Part shown: piece by piece, positions 28,523 to 39,677 of the stretch
Layout of the letters: every line of letters begins with the position of its first letter
Position numbering within the stretch: the stretch's first letter is position 1
NCBI RefSeq assembly: GCF_000385215.1
Contig: NZ_ARQK01000049.1
Location: forward strand, 1 to 64,000
DNA length: 64,000 bases
Direction: 5' to 3'
From: Thioalkalivibrio thiocyanoxidans ARh2
GTDB taxonomy: Bacteria; Pseudomonadota; Gammaproteobacteria; Ectothiorhodospirales; Ectothiorhodospiraceae
Notes under the pieces: model-generated
Databases searched by the model: none
What the model saw: only the letters and a program-made list of their open reading frames with translations
What the model was told of the DNA's origin: nothing
Translations under genes and position numbers: made by a program

Positions 28523-28882
28523 TCAAAGCTTGCCGCGGATCGCGTCGAGATACTCCAGAACGCCGACCAGCCCCTGCACCGTGCGGATCTGCTCGGCCGG
28601 CACACCACCCGTGTGGTGGTTCCGCGTGTGCATCCAGTGCTTCATCGCAGCGGGATCGCCACCCGTCAGGACGTACAGGGCGCGGTAACAGCGAATCAGC
28701 AACAGCGCGAGCTCACCCGGCTTGCTGGCCGGGTCGATATTGCCCCGGCTGATGTCCGTGCGCCCGCGCCCGACGACCGCACCCAGGTCCGCCTGGGTCA
28801 GGCCCAGCGCCTTGCCGGCATTGACCAGTGCCTCGCGCAGGACATCTGCACGCTCCGCAGCCGGAATCGTTGCGACACTCAC
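28523..28882 (-). CDS. Xre/MbcA/ParS-type antitoxin
   Basis: 119 residues. A central helix-turn-helix (LGLTQADLGAVVGRGRTDISR, split) is followed by the MbcA/ParS toxin-binding domain: KPGELALLLIRCYRAL, GGDPAAMKHWMHTRN and GVLEYLDAIRGKL. GTG 28882 is chosen because GGAGG lies 6 bases upstream. It ends at the toxin start. Such antitoxins mask the RES active site and repress the operon. Confidence 0.88.
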   Translation of the reverse strand: MSVATIPAAERADVLREALVNAGKALGLTQADLGAVVGRGRTDISRGNIDPASKPGELALLLIRCYRALYVLTGGDPAAMKHWMHTRNHHTGGVPAEQIRTVQGLVGVLEYLDAIRGKL

Positions 28883-28924
28883 AGGCGACCTCCATAAACG
28901 TCCGGTTGCACAATTCCTGCAATT

Positions 28925-28941
28925 ATGTGCTTGACGCACAT
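28925..28941. promoter_or_regulatory. Possible operator of the RES/Xre operon
   Basis: Perfect inverted repeat ATGTGC-TTGAC-GCACAT, 43 bases upstream of the antitoxin start, in a locally AT-rich patch. Autoregulatory toxin-antitoxin operators are commonly palindromes in this place. Unproven. Confidence 0.45.
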
Positions 28942-29118
28942 TATGGACCCGCAGGCTCCAAAGCGCCAGTCACAAGGGTTCTCGACGTGCCTTGCAACCC
29001 GCAACGGGCGGAATGTCACGAACCGGACGTGCGCCGGCGTGACGGGGCTCCCGATCCACGACAAAACCCTCTAATGTTGGGAAGTGAGCAGACGCAATCG
29101 ACCAGAAAGAGGCATGGT

Positions 29119-29961
29119 ATGACGGCAATCGGGATGCGAGCGGTATATGGGCGACTTGCCGCCGTCTTGGCACTGGCCGGGATGTTTGTGCTGGCGAGTG
29201 CCTGCGCACCACGAGTATCGGTGCAGGAGGAGCGCCAGCTGGGCGAGGAGCTGGCCGAGGACCTGAACGCGGAGCTGCCCATCGTCGAAGAGCCGGCCAT
29301 CAACGACTACATCAATTCGCTGGGGCGCTCGATCGCGGCGGTAGCCGATGACCGCGAAGAGATCGACTACACCTTCTATGTCGTCAACGGGCCCGACGTG
29401 AATGCCTTCGCGGTGCCCGGCGGCCATATCTATGTCTACCGCGGTCTGATCGAGCGGGCCGATGACATGTCCGAGCTGGCCGGCGTGCTGGCGCACGAGG
29501 TCGGGCATGTGGTGAAGCGCCATGGCATCGACCAGTGGCGCCGCGCGCAGCAGGCGGAAATGGGGCTTGCCGTCGTCTACGGCGTGATTCTCGGACGCGA
29601 TCCTGGCGCGGCGGAGCAAGTCGCCGTGCAGGTCGGCGCGGCCGGCGTATTCGCCGGCTACAGCCGCGAGGCGGAGCGCGAGGCGGATGACGTCGCCATT
29701 GGCTATATGGTGGATGCCGGCATCCACCCCATCGGCCTCGTCTCGTTCTTCGAGACCCTGCTGGACGAGCGCGACCGCGACCCCGGCCGGGTCGAGCAAT
29801 TCTTCGCCACCCACCCCACCACCCGCGAGCGCGTCGAGGACACCCAGGCAAGCATCGACGCGCTCCCGGAGGAAACACTGGACGGACTGGCGCGAGACAG
29901 CGATGATTTCCAGCGCTTTCGCCGCCAGGTCGAGGCACTACCGGAACCGGAGTCGGATTAG
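29119..29961 (+). CDS. M48-family metalloprotease, lipoprotein (copy 2)
   Basis: 280 residues, a paralogue of 23193-24026 over its whole length. The lipobox ends in LASAC (Cys29). Zinc site HEVGH is at 126-130 with EREADD later; NAFAVPGGHIYVYRGL and QFFATHPTTRER are shared with copy 1. It is probably anchored in the envelope and acts on misassembled outer-membrane proteins. ATG 29119 follows AAAGAGG. A DUF3634 gene begins 6 bases after its stop, so the two are one operon. Confidence 0.93.
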   Translation: MTAIGMRAVYGRLAAVLALAGMFVLASACAPRVSVQEERQLGEELAEDLNAELPIVEEPAINDYINSLGRSIAAVADDREEIDYTFYVVNGPDVNAFAVPGGHIYVYRGLIERADDMSELAGVLAHEVGHVVKRHGIDQWRRAQQAEMGLAVVYGVILGRDPGAAEQVAVQVGAAGVFAGYSREAEREADDVAIGYMVDAGIHPIGLVSFFETLLDERDRDPGRVEQFFATHPTTRERVEDTQASIDALPEETLDGLARDSDDFQRFRRQVEALPEPESD

Positions 29962-29967
29962 ACCAAC

Positions 29968-30300
29968 ATGTCCATGCTCACCGCCTTACTGCTGATGATC
30001 GCGCTGCTACTGGCCGCGGCGGCATTGATCATCTGGCAGGCCAGCATCCTGTTCAGTCTCGAGATCGTGGACGGCAAGCCGCGGGCGCGGCGCGGCGACG
30101 TGCCCATGCACTTCGAGCATACCGCTCGGGATGTCGCCCGGCGCTACGGGATCCAGCGCGGGCGCGTGACCGCCATGCGTACCCGCGAGGGCGCGCGCCT
30201 GCGCGCCTCCGGCTCCATCCCCCGCGAGGCGCAGGGCGAGCTGCAAACCGCCCTGAAGCGCATCAAGCTCGGTCGCCGCAAACGCCGCAAGCGCCGCTAA
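29968..30300 (+). CDS. DUF3634 family small membrane protein (copy 2)
   Basis: 110 residues with one N-terminal helix (about 3-24), then LEIVDGKPRARRGDVP, a helix HTARDVARRYGIQRG, and a very basic C-terminus (RRKRRKRR). Same layout as 13836-14180, including the RARRG turn. It follows the M48 gene by 6 bases. The C-terminal basic tail would suit contact with nucleic acid or acidic lipid, but function is unknown. Confidence 0.8.
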   Translation: MSMLTALLLMIALLLAAAALIIWQASILFSLEIVDGKPRARRGDVPMHFEHTARDVARRYGIQRGRVTAMRTREGARLRASGSIPREAQGELQTALKRIKLGRRKRRKRR

Positions 30301-30331
30301 ACGAGCACGGGGCGCCGATCCGCGCCCTCGT
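30301..30331. terminator. Possible bidirectional hairpin between convergent genes
   Basis: ACGAG...GGGCGC-CGATCC-GCGCCC...CTCGT can fold as a hairpin with a short bulge. It has no U-run, so intrinsic termination would be weak. Confidence 0.35.
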
Positions 30332-30341
30332 ACGGCACGGA

Positions 30342-30908
30342 TCAGTGGCTGTGGTGATGGCCGTGATCGTGCTGATGATCATGCGCACCGGGCCGATCTT
30401 CGTCGTAGCCACGGGCACGCTGGTAGGCCTCCCTCTGCTCGCCAGACAGCAGCTCGTCCATTTCCAGGTGGTAGGACAGGTGGACGTGGCGTAGCCGCCC
30501 ACGCAGCTCGCCGATCTCGACCGTCAGCGCCTCGATCTGGTCGCTGGTGATCTCGCGCGAGGCAAAGCGCTCGTCGAGTTCACGCTCCAGATCGACGATC
30601 CGCTGCCCCAGCTCCCGCGCCTGCTCGCGCATGGCATCGAACAGCCGCTCGGTTTCCGCCTGCTGTTCCGCGCTGAGGTCCAGTTGATCGGCCACCTCCA
30701 GCACGTGTTGCGGACCGGGATAGCCATGCAGCTCCGCCGGCAGGGCCATCCCCAGCCCCTGCCCGTCCAGCAGACCCTCCTGCTCCTCGGCCGACAGGGC
30801 CTTGATCTCGCGGTCCTGCATCGTCGTATACGGATTGGCCAGCGCGGGCACCATACAGCCGGCCAGCGCCAGTCCGAAAACCCAGCGCATGGGGGACAGA
30901 GATTTCAT
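30342..30908 (-). CDS. Spy/CpxP-like periplasmic metal-sensor protein with His-rich tail
   Basis: 188 residues from ATG 30908, which has GGAG 6 bases upstream. The N-terminus is an export signal; it contains LAGC (Cys18), so lipidation is possible, or cleavage after ALA. The mature part is helical, with the LDLSAEQQAE element like LTxxQ motifs of Spy/CpxP-type proteins (heavy-metal resistance/sensor families). The C-terminus is HDHQHDHGHHHSH, a likely metal-binding tail. It probably acts as a periplasmic chaperone or metal buffer. It converges on DUF3634. Confidence 0.8.
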   Translation of the reverse strand: MKSLSPMRWVFGLALAGCMVPALANPYTTMQDREIKALSAEEQEGLLDGQGLGMALPAELHGYPGPQHVLEVADQLDLSAEQQAETERLFDAMREQARELGQRIVDLERELDERFASREITSDQIEALTVEIGELRGRLRHVHLSYHLEMDELLSGEQREAYQRARGYDEDRPGAHDHQHDHGHHHSH

Positions 30909-31034
30909 CGGGGACTCCATGGGTGATGATTCCTGGGGCATGACGCCTGATCGAGCCCAAAGGGATGGCCGGGTTCCGCCACAAGCCGCGGGCAACTGTC
31001 CGAGCGCGGACACATGTGTTGGCACGTGATCTCG

Positions 31035-32975
<1,941 letters not shown>

Positions 32976-32983
32976 TCATGCAC

Positions 32984-33104
32984 CGTCATTGCGAGGAGCT
33001 GCAGGCGACGAAGCAACCTCCCAACGAAACCCCCGGCGTTGGTCCGGGCCAGCGTCGGGGCCGCCCGCGGAGATCGCCACGGCGCTGCGCGCCTCGCGAT
33101 GACG
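32984..33104. repeat. Mosaic repeat pair (same family as 4314-4686)
   Basis: GTCATTGCGAGGAGCTGCAG at about 32985 and, facing it, the CGGAGATCGCCACGGCGC...CTCGCGATGACG unit at about 33067-33102. The two flank CAGCGTCGGGG, also seen near 4315. The element fills the 333-base gap between parE and the thioredoxin gene. Confidence 0.75.
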
Positions 33105-33254
33105 AGGCTGGCTGGTATTACGTTGCCGGCGACCCGTGTGCCGAACTGTGCGCAGCGTACCAAAGCCCGCCGGGGAAAGGCTGCTTGCAATCCCGGTTCC
33201 GATCCCAACAATGCAGGGCAGATTCCGTATCCCCGCCTTCACAGGAGGTTTCCG

Positions 33255-34130
33255 ATGGCAGAGGCCGCAAGCGTAACCGACGAGGACATCCTCGACGTCA
33301 CCCAGGAAAGCTTTCAACAGGCCGTACTGGACGAGTCGCACCAACGCCCGGTGGTGGTCGACTTCTGGGCCGCCTGGTGCGGGCCGTGCCAGCAGCTGAT
33401 GCCGCTGCTGCAGCAACTGGCCGCGCAGTACGCCGGCAAGTTCCGCCTGGCCAAGGTCAACAGCGACGAGCAGCAGGCCCTGGCCCAGCAGTACGGCGTG
33501 CGCAGCCTGCCCACCGTGATGGTCTTCCGCCACGGCAAGCCGGTGGACCAGTTCATGGGCGTGCAGCCGGAGCCGAACATCCGCGCGATGATCGACCGCT
33601 ACCTGGAAAAGCCCTCGGACAAGATCCTCGAGCAGGCGCGTGAACAGGCCAGGACCGGCGACGTGGACGGGGCCCTGGCCACGCTCAAGGCCGCACTCGA
33701 GGAAGACCCCGACAATGGCGACCTGCGCATCGAGCTGGCCCGCGCACTGGCCCAGTCCGGCGATGCCGAAGCCGCCGAGGCGGAGCTGAACAGGCTGCCG
33801 ATGGACCAGCACGAACAGGACGCGGTGAAGGAATTGCGCGCGCGGCTGGTATTCGCGAAGACCGCGGCGGGCATCGACCCGCAGGCCGTGGCAAAGGAGA
33901 TCCAGTCCGGCGACCCCAGTCCCGAGGCGCTGGAGAAGATGGCCGCCTACGCGATGCTCTCCGGGCGGGCCGAGGAGGCGCTGGGGCTTTACCTGCAACT
34001 GATGAAGCAGCACCGCGCCTACAACGACGGCGCCGGTCAGAAGGGCCTGCTGGCCGCGTTCAAGGTGCTGGGCGATGACCATCCGCTGGTCGGACAGTAC
34101 CGACGGCAGATGGCCTCGCTATTGTATTGA
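33255..34130 (+). CDS. ybbN: YbbN-type thioredoxin with TPR-like tail
   Basis: 291 residues. The N-terminal thioredoxin domain has an intact active site WCGPC (Cys42, Cys45) and cis-Pro in SLPTVMVF. It is followed from about residue 125 by a helical, TPR-like region (DVDGALATLKAALEEDPDNGD style, in part). This is the layout of YbbN/CnoX, a chaperone that protects and hands clients to GroEL/DnaK. E. coli YbbN lacks the first Cys; here both are present, so redox activity is likely. ATG 33255 follows AGGAGG. Confidence 0.93.
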   Translation: MAEAASVTDEDILDVTQESFQQAVLDESHQRPVVVDFWAAWCGPCQQLMPLLQQLAAQYAGKFRLAKVNSDEQQALAQQYGVRSLPTVMVFRHGKPVDQFMGVQPEPNIRAMIDRYLEKPSDKILEQAREQARTGDVDGALATLKAALEEDPDNGDLRIELARALAQSGDAEAAEAELNRLPMDQHEQDAVKELRARLVFAKTAAGIDPQAVAKEIQSGDPSPEALEKMAAYAMLSGRAEEALGLYLQLMKQHRAYNDGAGQKGLLAAFKVLGDDHPLVGQYRRQMASLLY

Positions 34131-34197
34131 TAAGGCAAGCCGCCCCATCCGCGCGGACGGGGGCCTCGTGGGCAGCCCCGCTCCCGCAGGTGCTGCA

Positions 34198-34221
34198 TCG
34201 GCCAGAGGGCTGGCCTCCTAC
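34198..34221. repeat. Solo arm of REP-like family B
   Basis: TCGGCCAGAGGGCTGGCCTCC matches the right arms of the elements at 8001-8069 and 10071-10138 exactly. No matching left arm is seen upstream. Sits between convergent ybbN and dsbC. Confidence 0.8.
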
Positions 34222-34235
34222 AGGGAGGTGCTGGC

Positions 34236-34949
34236 TCAGCTACCGCCGATGATCCGCTCGATCACGGCCTCCGGCTCCTGGTAGCCGGACATCTGCTGGC
34301 CGTCCTCGGTGATCAGCGCCGGGGTCCCGCGCACGTTCAGCTGCTGCCCCAGCGCCATGTGCATGTCCTGCGGGGTGTCGCAGCTGCCATCAATGTCTTC
34401 CAGCTTTTCACCGACCTTGGCGCGATCCATCGCATCCTCGCGATCGTCCGCACACCAGATGCGGTCCATGATCTGCGGGGAATCACGCCCCAGCACCGGG
34501 AACATCAGGTAGCGCACCTTGATCCCGGCCTCCAGGTACTGCGGGATGTCCTGGTGAAGCTCGCGGCAGTAGGGGCAGTTCGGATCGGTGAACACGTTCA
34601 GCACGCCGCGGGTGTCGCCGTTCGGCGAATAGACGACCAGCTCCCCGTCGTCGATCGCGGCAAACATGTCGGCACGCACCCCGCGCAGCGATTCCTGGGT
34701 CAGGTTGTCGCGGGTTTCGAGATCGATCAGGTTGCCTTGAAGCAGATACTGACCGTCCCCTGAGACATAGAAGATCTCGGTGCCGTAACGCACTTCAAAG
34801 ACCCCTTCCATGCCGGTTTCCTGGATGCTGTCGATCTCGGCATCGGGGATAACCTGCGCCATGCGTTCCTCGATGGCATCGGTCGCAGCGGCGGTGGAGG
34901 TGAAGGCGGCCAGCAGGATGGCCAGGGGCAGTGCGCGTTTTACAAACAT
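34236..34949 (-). CDS. dsbC: Thiol:disulfide interchange protein DsbC
   Basis: Periplasmic disulfide isomerase, 237 residues. A cleavable signal (about 1-22, ending TAAAT), an N-terminal dimerisation domain (about 25-80), and a thioredoxin domain with CPYC at 125-128 and cis-Pro in RGTPALI. A second Cys pair (WCADD and SCDTP) matches the structural disulfide of DsbC. Located just downstream of xerD, a common gene order. Final electron donor DsbD is not in the window. Confidence 0.95.
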   Translation of the reverse strand: MFVKRALPLAILLAAFTSTAAATDAIEERMAQVIPDAEIDSIQETGMEGVFEVRYGTEIFYVSGDGQYLLQGNLIDLETRDNLTQESLRGVRADMFAAIDDGELVVYSPNGDTRGVLNVFTDPNCPYCRELHQDIPQYLEAGIKVRYLMFPVLGRDSPQIMDRIWCADDREDAMDRAKVGEKLEDIDGSCDTPQDMHMALGQQLNVRGTPALITEDGQQMSGYQEPEAVIERIIGGS

Positions 34950-35045
34950 GGACTCTCTCGTGGCTGTGCAGGAAAAGGGGGCCAGTCTAGCAGGCTCACC
35001 AAATGCGGCCCGCGGGATTCCGGCGCAAGACTGGACTAGTAGACG

Positions 35046-35951
<906 letters not shown>

Positions 35952-35965
35952 TTCCCGTGCTCGGC

Positions 35966-36781
35966 CTACGGGTTGCCTCCCGGGTTAGCAGGATTGCCCG
36001 GGGCTTCCGGGTTCTCCGCGCGGAACTTGCCGGCCAGGTTCTCGAACACCTTGGTCAACTCCAGCGGCAGCGGGAAGAAGATCGAGTTCGCGTTGCCGTT
36101 GGTCGACATGTCGGACATCGTCTGCAGGTAGCGCAGCTGCAGCGCGGCCGGACTGGACTCCATCTTCTGCGCCGCCTGCACCAGCTTCTCGGCCGCCTGC
36201 AGTTCGCCCTCGGCGTGGATGACCTTGGCACGCCGTTCGCGTTCGGCCTCGGCCTGGCGGGCGATCGCGCGGATCATCGAGTCGTCCAGGTCCACATGCT
36301 TGATCTCGACGTTGGTGACCTTGATGCCCCAGGCATCGGTCTGCGAGTCGAGGATCTCCTGGATGTCGTTGTTGAGTTTGTCACGCTCGGAGAGCATCTC
36401 GTCCAGGTCATGCTTGCCGAGCACCGAACGCAGCGTGGTCTGCGCGAGCTGGCTGGTCGCGGCATAGTAGTCCTCGACCTGGATCACCGACTTGGCGGAA
36501 TCCACCACGCGAAAGTACAGCACCGCGTTCACCCGTACCGTCACATTGTCCTGCGAGATCACGTCCTGACTGGGCACGTCGAGTGTGATGATGCGCAGGT
36601 CGATCCGGACCATCTGCTGGATGCCCGGGATCACGATGATCAGGCCCGGGCCCTTCACCGACTGGAAGCGGCCGAGGAAAAAGATGACACCGCGCTCGTA
36701 CTCGCGCAGCACCTTGATCGACATCACGATGATGGCGACCAGGATGACTAGCGGGACGACAAAGAAACCGAGATCGTTCAT
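35966..36781 (-). CDS. Slipin (stomatin/prohibitin-family) protein
   Basis: 271 residues. One N-terminal membrane helix (about 5-23), then an SPFH/band 7 domain ([13 protein letters not shown]... [17 protein letters not shown]), a coiled coil rich in Glu/Ala ([19 protein letters not shown]), and a Pro/Gly/Asn tail. Paired with the NfeD protease gene just upstream, the classic STOPP arrangement, in which NfeD cleaves or works with the slipin at membrane microdomains. Confidence 0.94.
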   Translation of the reverse strand: MNDLGFFVVPLVILVAIIVMSIKVLREYERGVIFFLGRFQSVKGPGLIIVIPGIQQMVRIDLRIITLDVPSQDVISQDNVTVRVNAVLYFRVVDSAKSVIQVEDYYAATSQLAQTTLRSVLGKHDLDEMLSERDKLNNDIQEILDSQTDAWGIKVTNVEIKHVDLDDSMIRAIARQAEAERERRAKVIHAEGELQAAEKLVQAAQKMESSPAALQLRYLQTMSDMSTNGNANSIFFPLPLELTKVFENLAGKFRAENPEAPGNPANPGGNP

Positions 36782-36820
36782 GTCCTGCTCCTTCTGGGTT
36801 GTAGGCCTTGCGGCGGCGGG

Positions 36821-38341
36821 TCAGCCGGCCGACGCAGCGCCCGGGGTGTCCTCTTCGGTCACGGGTTCGACCCGAAGCCTGAGCCCTTCGATGGCGGTCA
36901 CGCGCACCTTCTGACCTTCGCGGACCGGTGCCGAGGTCTCCGCGTTCCACTGTTCGCTGTGGACCCAGACCCGACCGCTGCGGTCGAAGTCCTCGCGTGC
37001 CTCGCCGACCATGCCGATCATCTCTTCATAGCCGGTGGCGGGCTTCTTGCCGCGCAGGCTGAACAGCCGGCCCAGCACCCAGACCGACAGGATGCCAATG
37101 GCGATCGCCGTACCGACCACCAGCGGGATCGCCACATTCAGCTGCGGGTCGTCCCACAGGATGATGGAGCCAACGATGAAGGCCACGATTCCTCCTATGC
37201 CCAGCGCCCCGAAACTGGGTACGAAGGCCTCTGCAATCATGAAGATCATGCCCAGCAGCATCAGCGCCAGGCCCGCGTAGTTCACCGGCATCACCTGCAG
37301 CGCGAAGAACGCCAGGATCAGCGCAATCGAACCGATCACACCGGGATAGATCGCGCCCGGATTGGCCAGCTCGAAGATGATGCCGTAGATCCCGATCAGC
37401 ATCAGGATATAGGCGATGTTCGGGTTGGTGATCAGCGACAGCAGCTGGGTGCGCCAGTCCGGGTCCATGCGCACGATCTCCAGCCCCTCGGTGGCCAGCG
37501 TGCGTTCGCCGTCGTGCATGCGCACGGTATGGCCGTCGATTTGCGCGAGCAGGTCGTCGAGGTTGTTCGCGACGAAGTCGATGACGTTCTGTTCCAGCGC
37601 GGCGGTCGCGGTCAGGTTGGAGCCCTCGCGCACCGTCTCCTCGGCCCACTCGGCGTTGCGATCATAGCGCTCGGCCAGCCCGCGGATGTAGGACACCGCA
37701 TCCTCCAGCACCTTGCGCTCCATCGCATCGTCGCCCCGGCGTGGCGAGGGGGGATCGTCGTCCAGCAATTCTTCCTCGGTGGCCGGCTCGACCTCGCCGT
37801 TGTTGCCATTGCCATTACCGTTCTCGCCGTTCTCCCCGTTCTCGCCGTTGCCATTGTCCTTGGCCTCGTCGGCCGCTTCTTCTTCCTCTTCCGGCGGATC
37901 CATGCCCGGCAGGCCGCCCCCGCCCATTTGCACCGGCGTGGCAGAACCAAGGTTGGTCGCCGGGGTCATCGCGGCGACATGCGAGCCGTAGAGGATGTAG
38001 GTCCCGGCGCTGGCCGCGCGGGCGCCCGAGGGATGGACGTAGGTCACCACCGGGACATCCGACTGCAGGATGTTGCGGATGATGCTGCGCATGCTGGTAT
38101 CCAGCCCGCCGGGGGTATCCAGCATCAGCACCATGATCTCGGCGTCCTCGGCCTCCGCACGCTCGATACCACGGCGGATGTAATCCCCGGTGGCTGGACC
38201 AATGGCATCTTCCACGGTCAGCACCAGTGCCTGCCGTTGCCCGGTGTCCGCCAGTGTGGACACCGCCAGCCAGCCAGCCCCCAGCAGCAGGAACGCCAGC
38301 CAGATTACGGTTCGCCAGAGGCGCATGCCGCCTCGCTTCAT
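36821..38341 (-). CDS. NfeD family membrane-bound serine protease (ClpP class)
   Basis: 506 residues. A signal/anchor helix at about 11-28 is followed by a ClpP-like protease domain with Ser111 in RAASAGTYI as nucleophile. The predicted Lys of the Ser-Lys dyad is K210 in AMERKVLEDA. Four to five membrane helices lie at about 330-450, and the OB-fold NfeD domain ends the chain. Between Ser and Lys lies an unusual insertion (about 139-205) of Glu runs and NGENG repeats. Operon with the slipin gene; substrate family is slipins. Confidence 0.94.
   Translation of the reverse strand: MKRGGMRLWRTVIWLAFLLLGAGWLAVSTLADTGQRQALVLTVEDAIGPATGDYIRRGIERAEAEDAEIMVLMLDTPGGLDTSMRSIIRNILQSDVPVVTYVHPSGARAASAGTYILYGSHVAAMTPATNLGSATPVQMGGGGLPGMDPPEEEEEAADEAKDNGNGENGENGENGNGNGNNGEVEPATEEELLDDDPPSPRRGDDAMERKVLEDAVSYIRGLAERYDRNAEWAEETVREGSNLTATAALEQNVIDFVANNLDDLLAQIDGHTVRMHDGERTLATEGLEIVRMDPDWRTQLLSLITNPNIAYILMLIGIYGIIFELANPGAIYPGVIGSIALILAFFALQVMPVNYAGLALMLLGMIFMIAEAFVPSFGALGIGGIVAFIVGSIILWDDPQLNVAIPLVVGTAIAIGILSVWVLGRLFSLRGKKPATGYEEMIGMVGEAREDFDRSGRVWVHSEQWNAETSAPVREGQKVRVTAIEGLRLRVEPVTEEDTPGAASAG
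37727..37927 (-). repeat. Low-complexity insertion with short tandem repeats inside nfeD
   Basis: Codes for residues about 139-205: GGGG, PPEEEEE, then NGNGENGENGENGNGNGNN (tandem 9-base units, TTCTCGCCG on the plus strand at about 37800-37855), then acidic PATEEELLDDD. The unit copy number could vary by slippage. It falls between catalytic Ser and Lys. Confidence 0.7.
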
Positions 38342-38451
38342 GGGCTTCCTCTCCCGTCAGTCCTGTTTCGTCGTACACTCGGCAACGGTTCGCCCGGTAC
38401 GCACTCCCACCCTAAACCATAGGCTATTGCGCCGCTGATTCCCCAATCCCG

Positions 38452-39045
38452 ATGTCCACATCCCAAACGAACAAGGCAATGCATCGGCCACTCGGCCTGA
38501 TCCTGGCCGGCGGGCGGGGGCAGCGCATGGGCGGGCGCAACAAGGGCTGGGTGGAGTACCAGGGCCACCCACTGGTGGAACAGGTGATCGAACGCCTCCG
38601 GCCGCAAGTGGACTCCATCGTGATCAGCGCCAACACCGATATCGACCGTTATCGCGCGCTGGGGTTTCCCTGTCTGCCGGATACCCGCCCGGACTATCCC
38701 GGACCGCTGGCCGGCATCGCCACGGCATGGGCGCACTACCCCGGGCACACCCTGCTCTGTGTCCCGGTGGACGCCCCGCACCTGCCAACGGACCTGGCCA
38801 AACGCCTGAGTCAGACACTGGAAGCCGGCGATGCCCAGGCCGCGATCGCCCACGACGGTGATCGCCTGCAACCGCTGTTCGCCCTGCTCGGGCCCGGGCT
38901 GGCCGCGCGCCTGGAGGCGGACCTCGCGGGTAGATCGCTGGCGGTCGGCCGCTGGTTCCGCGATATCGGTGCGACCGTGGTCGACTTCTCCGACCAGCCC
39001 GGGGCCTTCGTCAATCTCAACACCCCCGAGGATCTGGTCCGTTGA
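38452..39045 (+). CDS. mobA: Molybdenum cofactor guanylyltransferase MobA
   Basis: 197 residues. N-terminal nucleotide-binding loop LAGGRGQRMGGRNKG (about 18-32), with PDYPGPLAGIATAW and VPVDAPHLP later as in MobA. It joins GMP to Mo-molybdopterin to make bis-MGD for DMSO-reductase-family enzymes. First of a run mobA-mobB-moeA. ATG 38452 is used; M10 would also be possible. It diverges from nfeD. Confidence 0.94.
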   Translation: MSTSQTNKAMHRPLGLILAGGRGQRMGGRNKGWVEYQGHPLVEQVIERLRPQVDSIVISANTDIDRYRALGFPCLPDTRPDYPGPLAGIATAWAHYPGHTLLCVPVDAPHLPTDLAKRLSQTLEAGDAQAAIAHDGDRLQPLFALLGPGLAARLEADLAGRSLAVGRWFRDIGATVVDFSDQPGAFVNLNTPEDLVR

Positions 39046-39121
39046 GCGTCCATTCCCCCGTTCCGCTACAACCAGTTGTCGCTATACTCGGGCGGGCTCA
39101 AGGAAACGCAAGCATACCGCC

Positions 39122-39658
39122 ATGACCCAGCACCCGACCAACCTCCCGCGCATCGGCTTTGCCGCCTGGAGCGGCAGTGGCAAAACCACTCTGCTCAAGG
39201 CGGTGATCCCCGCCCTGCGCGCCCGCGGCCAGCGCCCGGCCGTGATCAAGCATGCCCATCACGCCTTCGATGTGGACACCCCCGGCAAGGACAGCTACGA
39301 GCTGCGCCACGCCGGCGCGGACCAGATGCTGGTCGCCTCCTGCCGCCGCTATGCGCTGATGGTGGAGACCCCGGAGACCGACGATGGCCGCGCGCCGGAC
39401 CTGGACATGCTCTGCTCGCACCTGGACCCGGAGCGCACGGACCTGATCCTGGTCGAGGGCTTCAAGCAGGCCGATTTTCCGAAGATCGAGATCCACCGTC
39501 CCTCTGTCGGCAAGCCCCCGCTCTACCCGGAGGTCCCCGGCGTGATCGCGGTCGCGACCGATGCCACCGAACTGGACTTCGACGGCCCCCTGCTGCCGAT
39601 CAACGACCCCGATGCGGTCGCCCGCTTCATCATCGACTACTTCAACCTGCACCCCTGA
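39122..39658 (+). CDS. mobB: Molybdopterin-guanine dinucleotide biosynthesis adaptor MobB
   Basis: 178 residues. P-loop WSGSGKTTLL at about 16-25, followed by VIKHAHHAFDVD and DSYELRHAGADQ, then LVEGFKQADFPKIEI, which together define MobB. GTP-binding helper of MobA. It starts 76 bases after mobA, and moeA begins 19 bases after its stop. Confidence 0.95.
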   Translation: MTQHPTNLPRIGFAAWSGSGKTTLLKAVIPALRARGQRPAVIKHAHHAFDVDTPGKDSYELRHAGADQMLVASCRRYALMVETPETDDGRAPDLDMLCSHLDPERTDLILVEGFKQADFPKIEIHRPSVGKPPLYPEVPGVIAVATDATELDFDGPLLPINDPDAVARFIIDYFNLHP

Positions 39659-39677
39659 TCCGGAGACGCCGAGCGCC

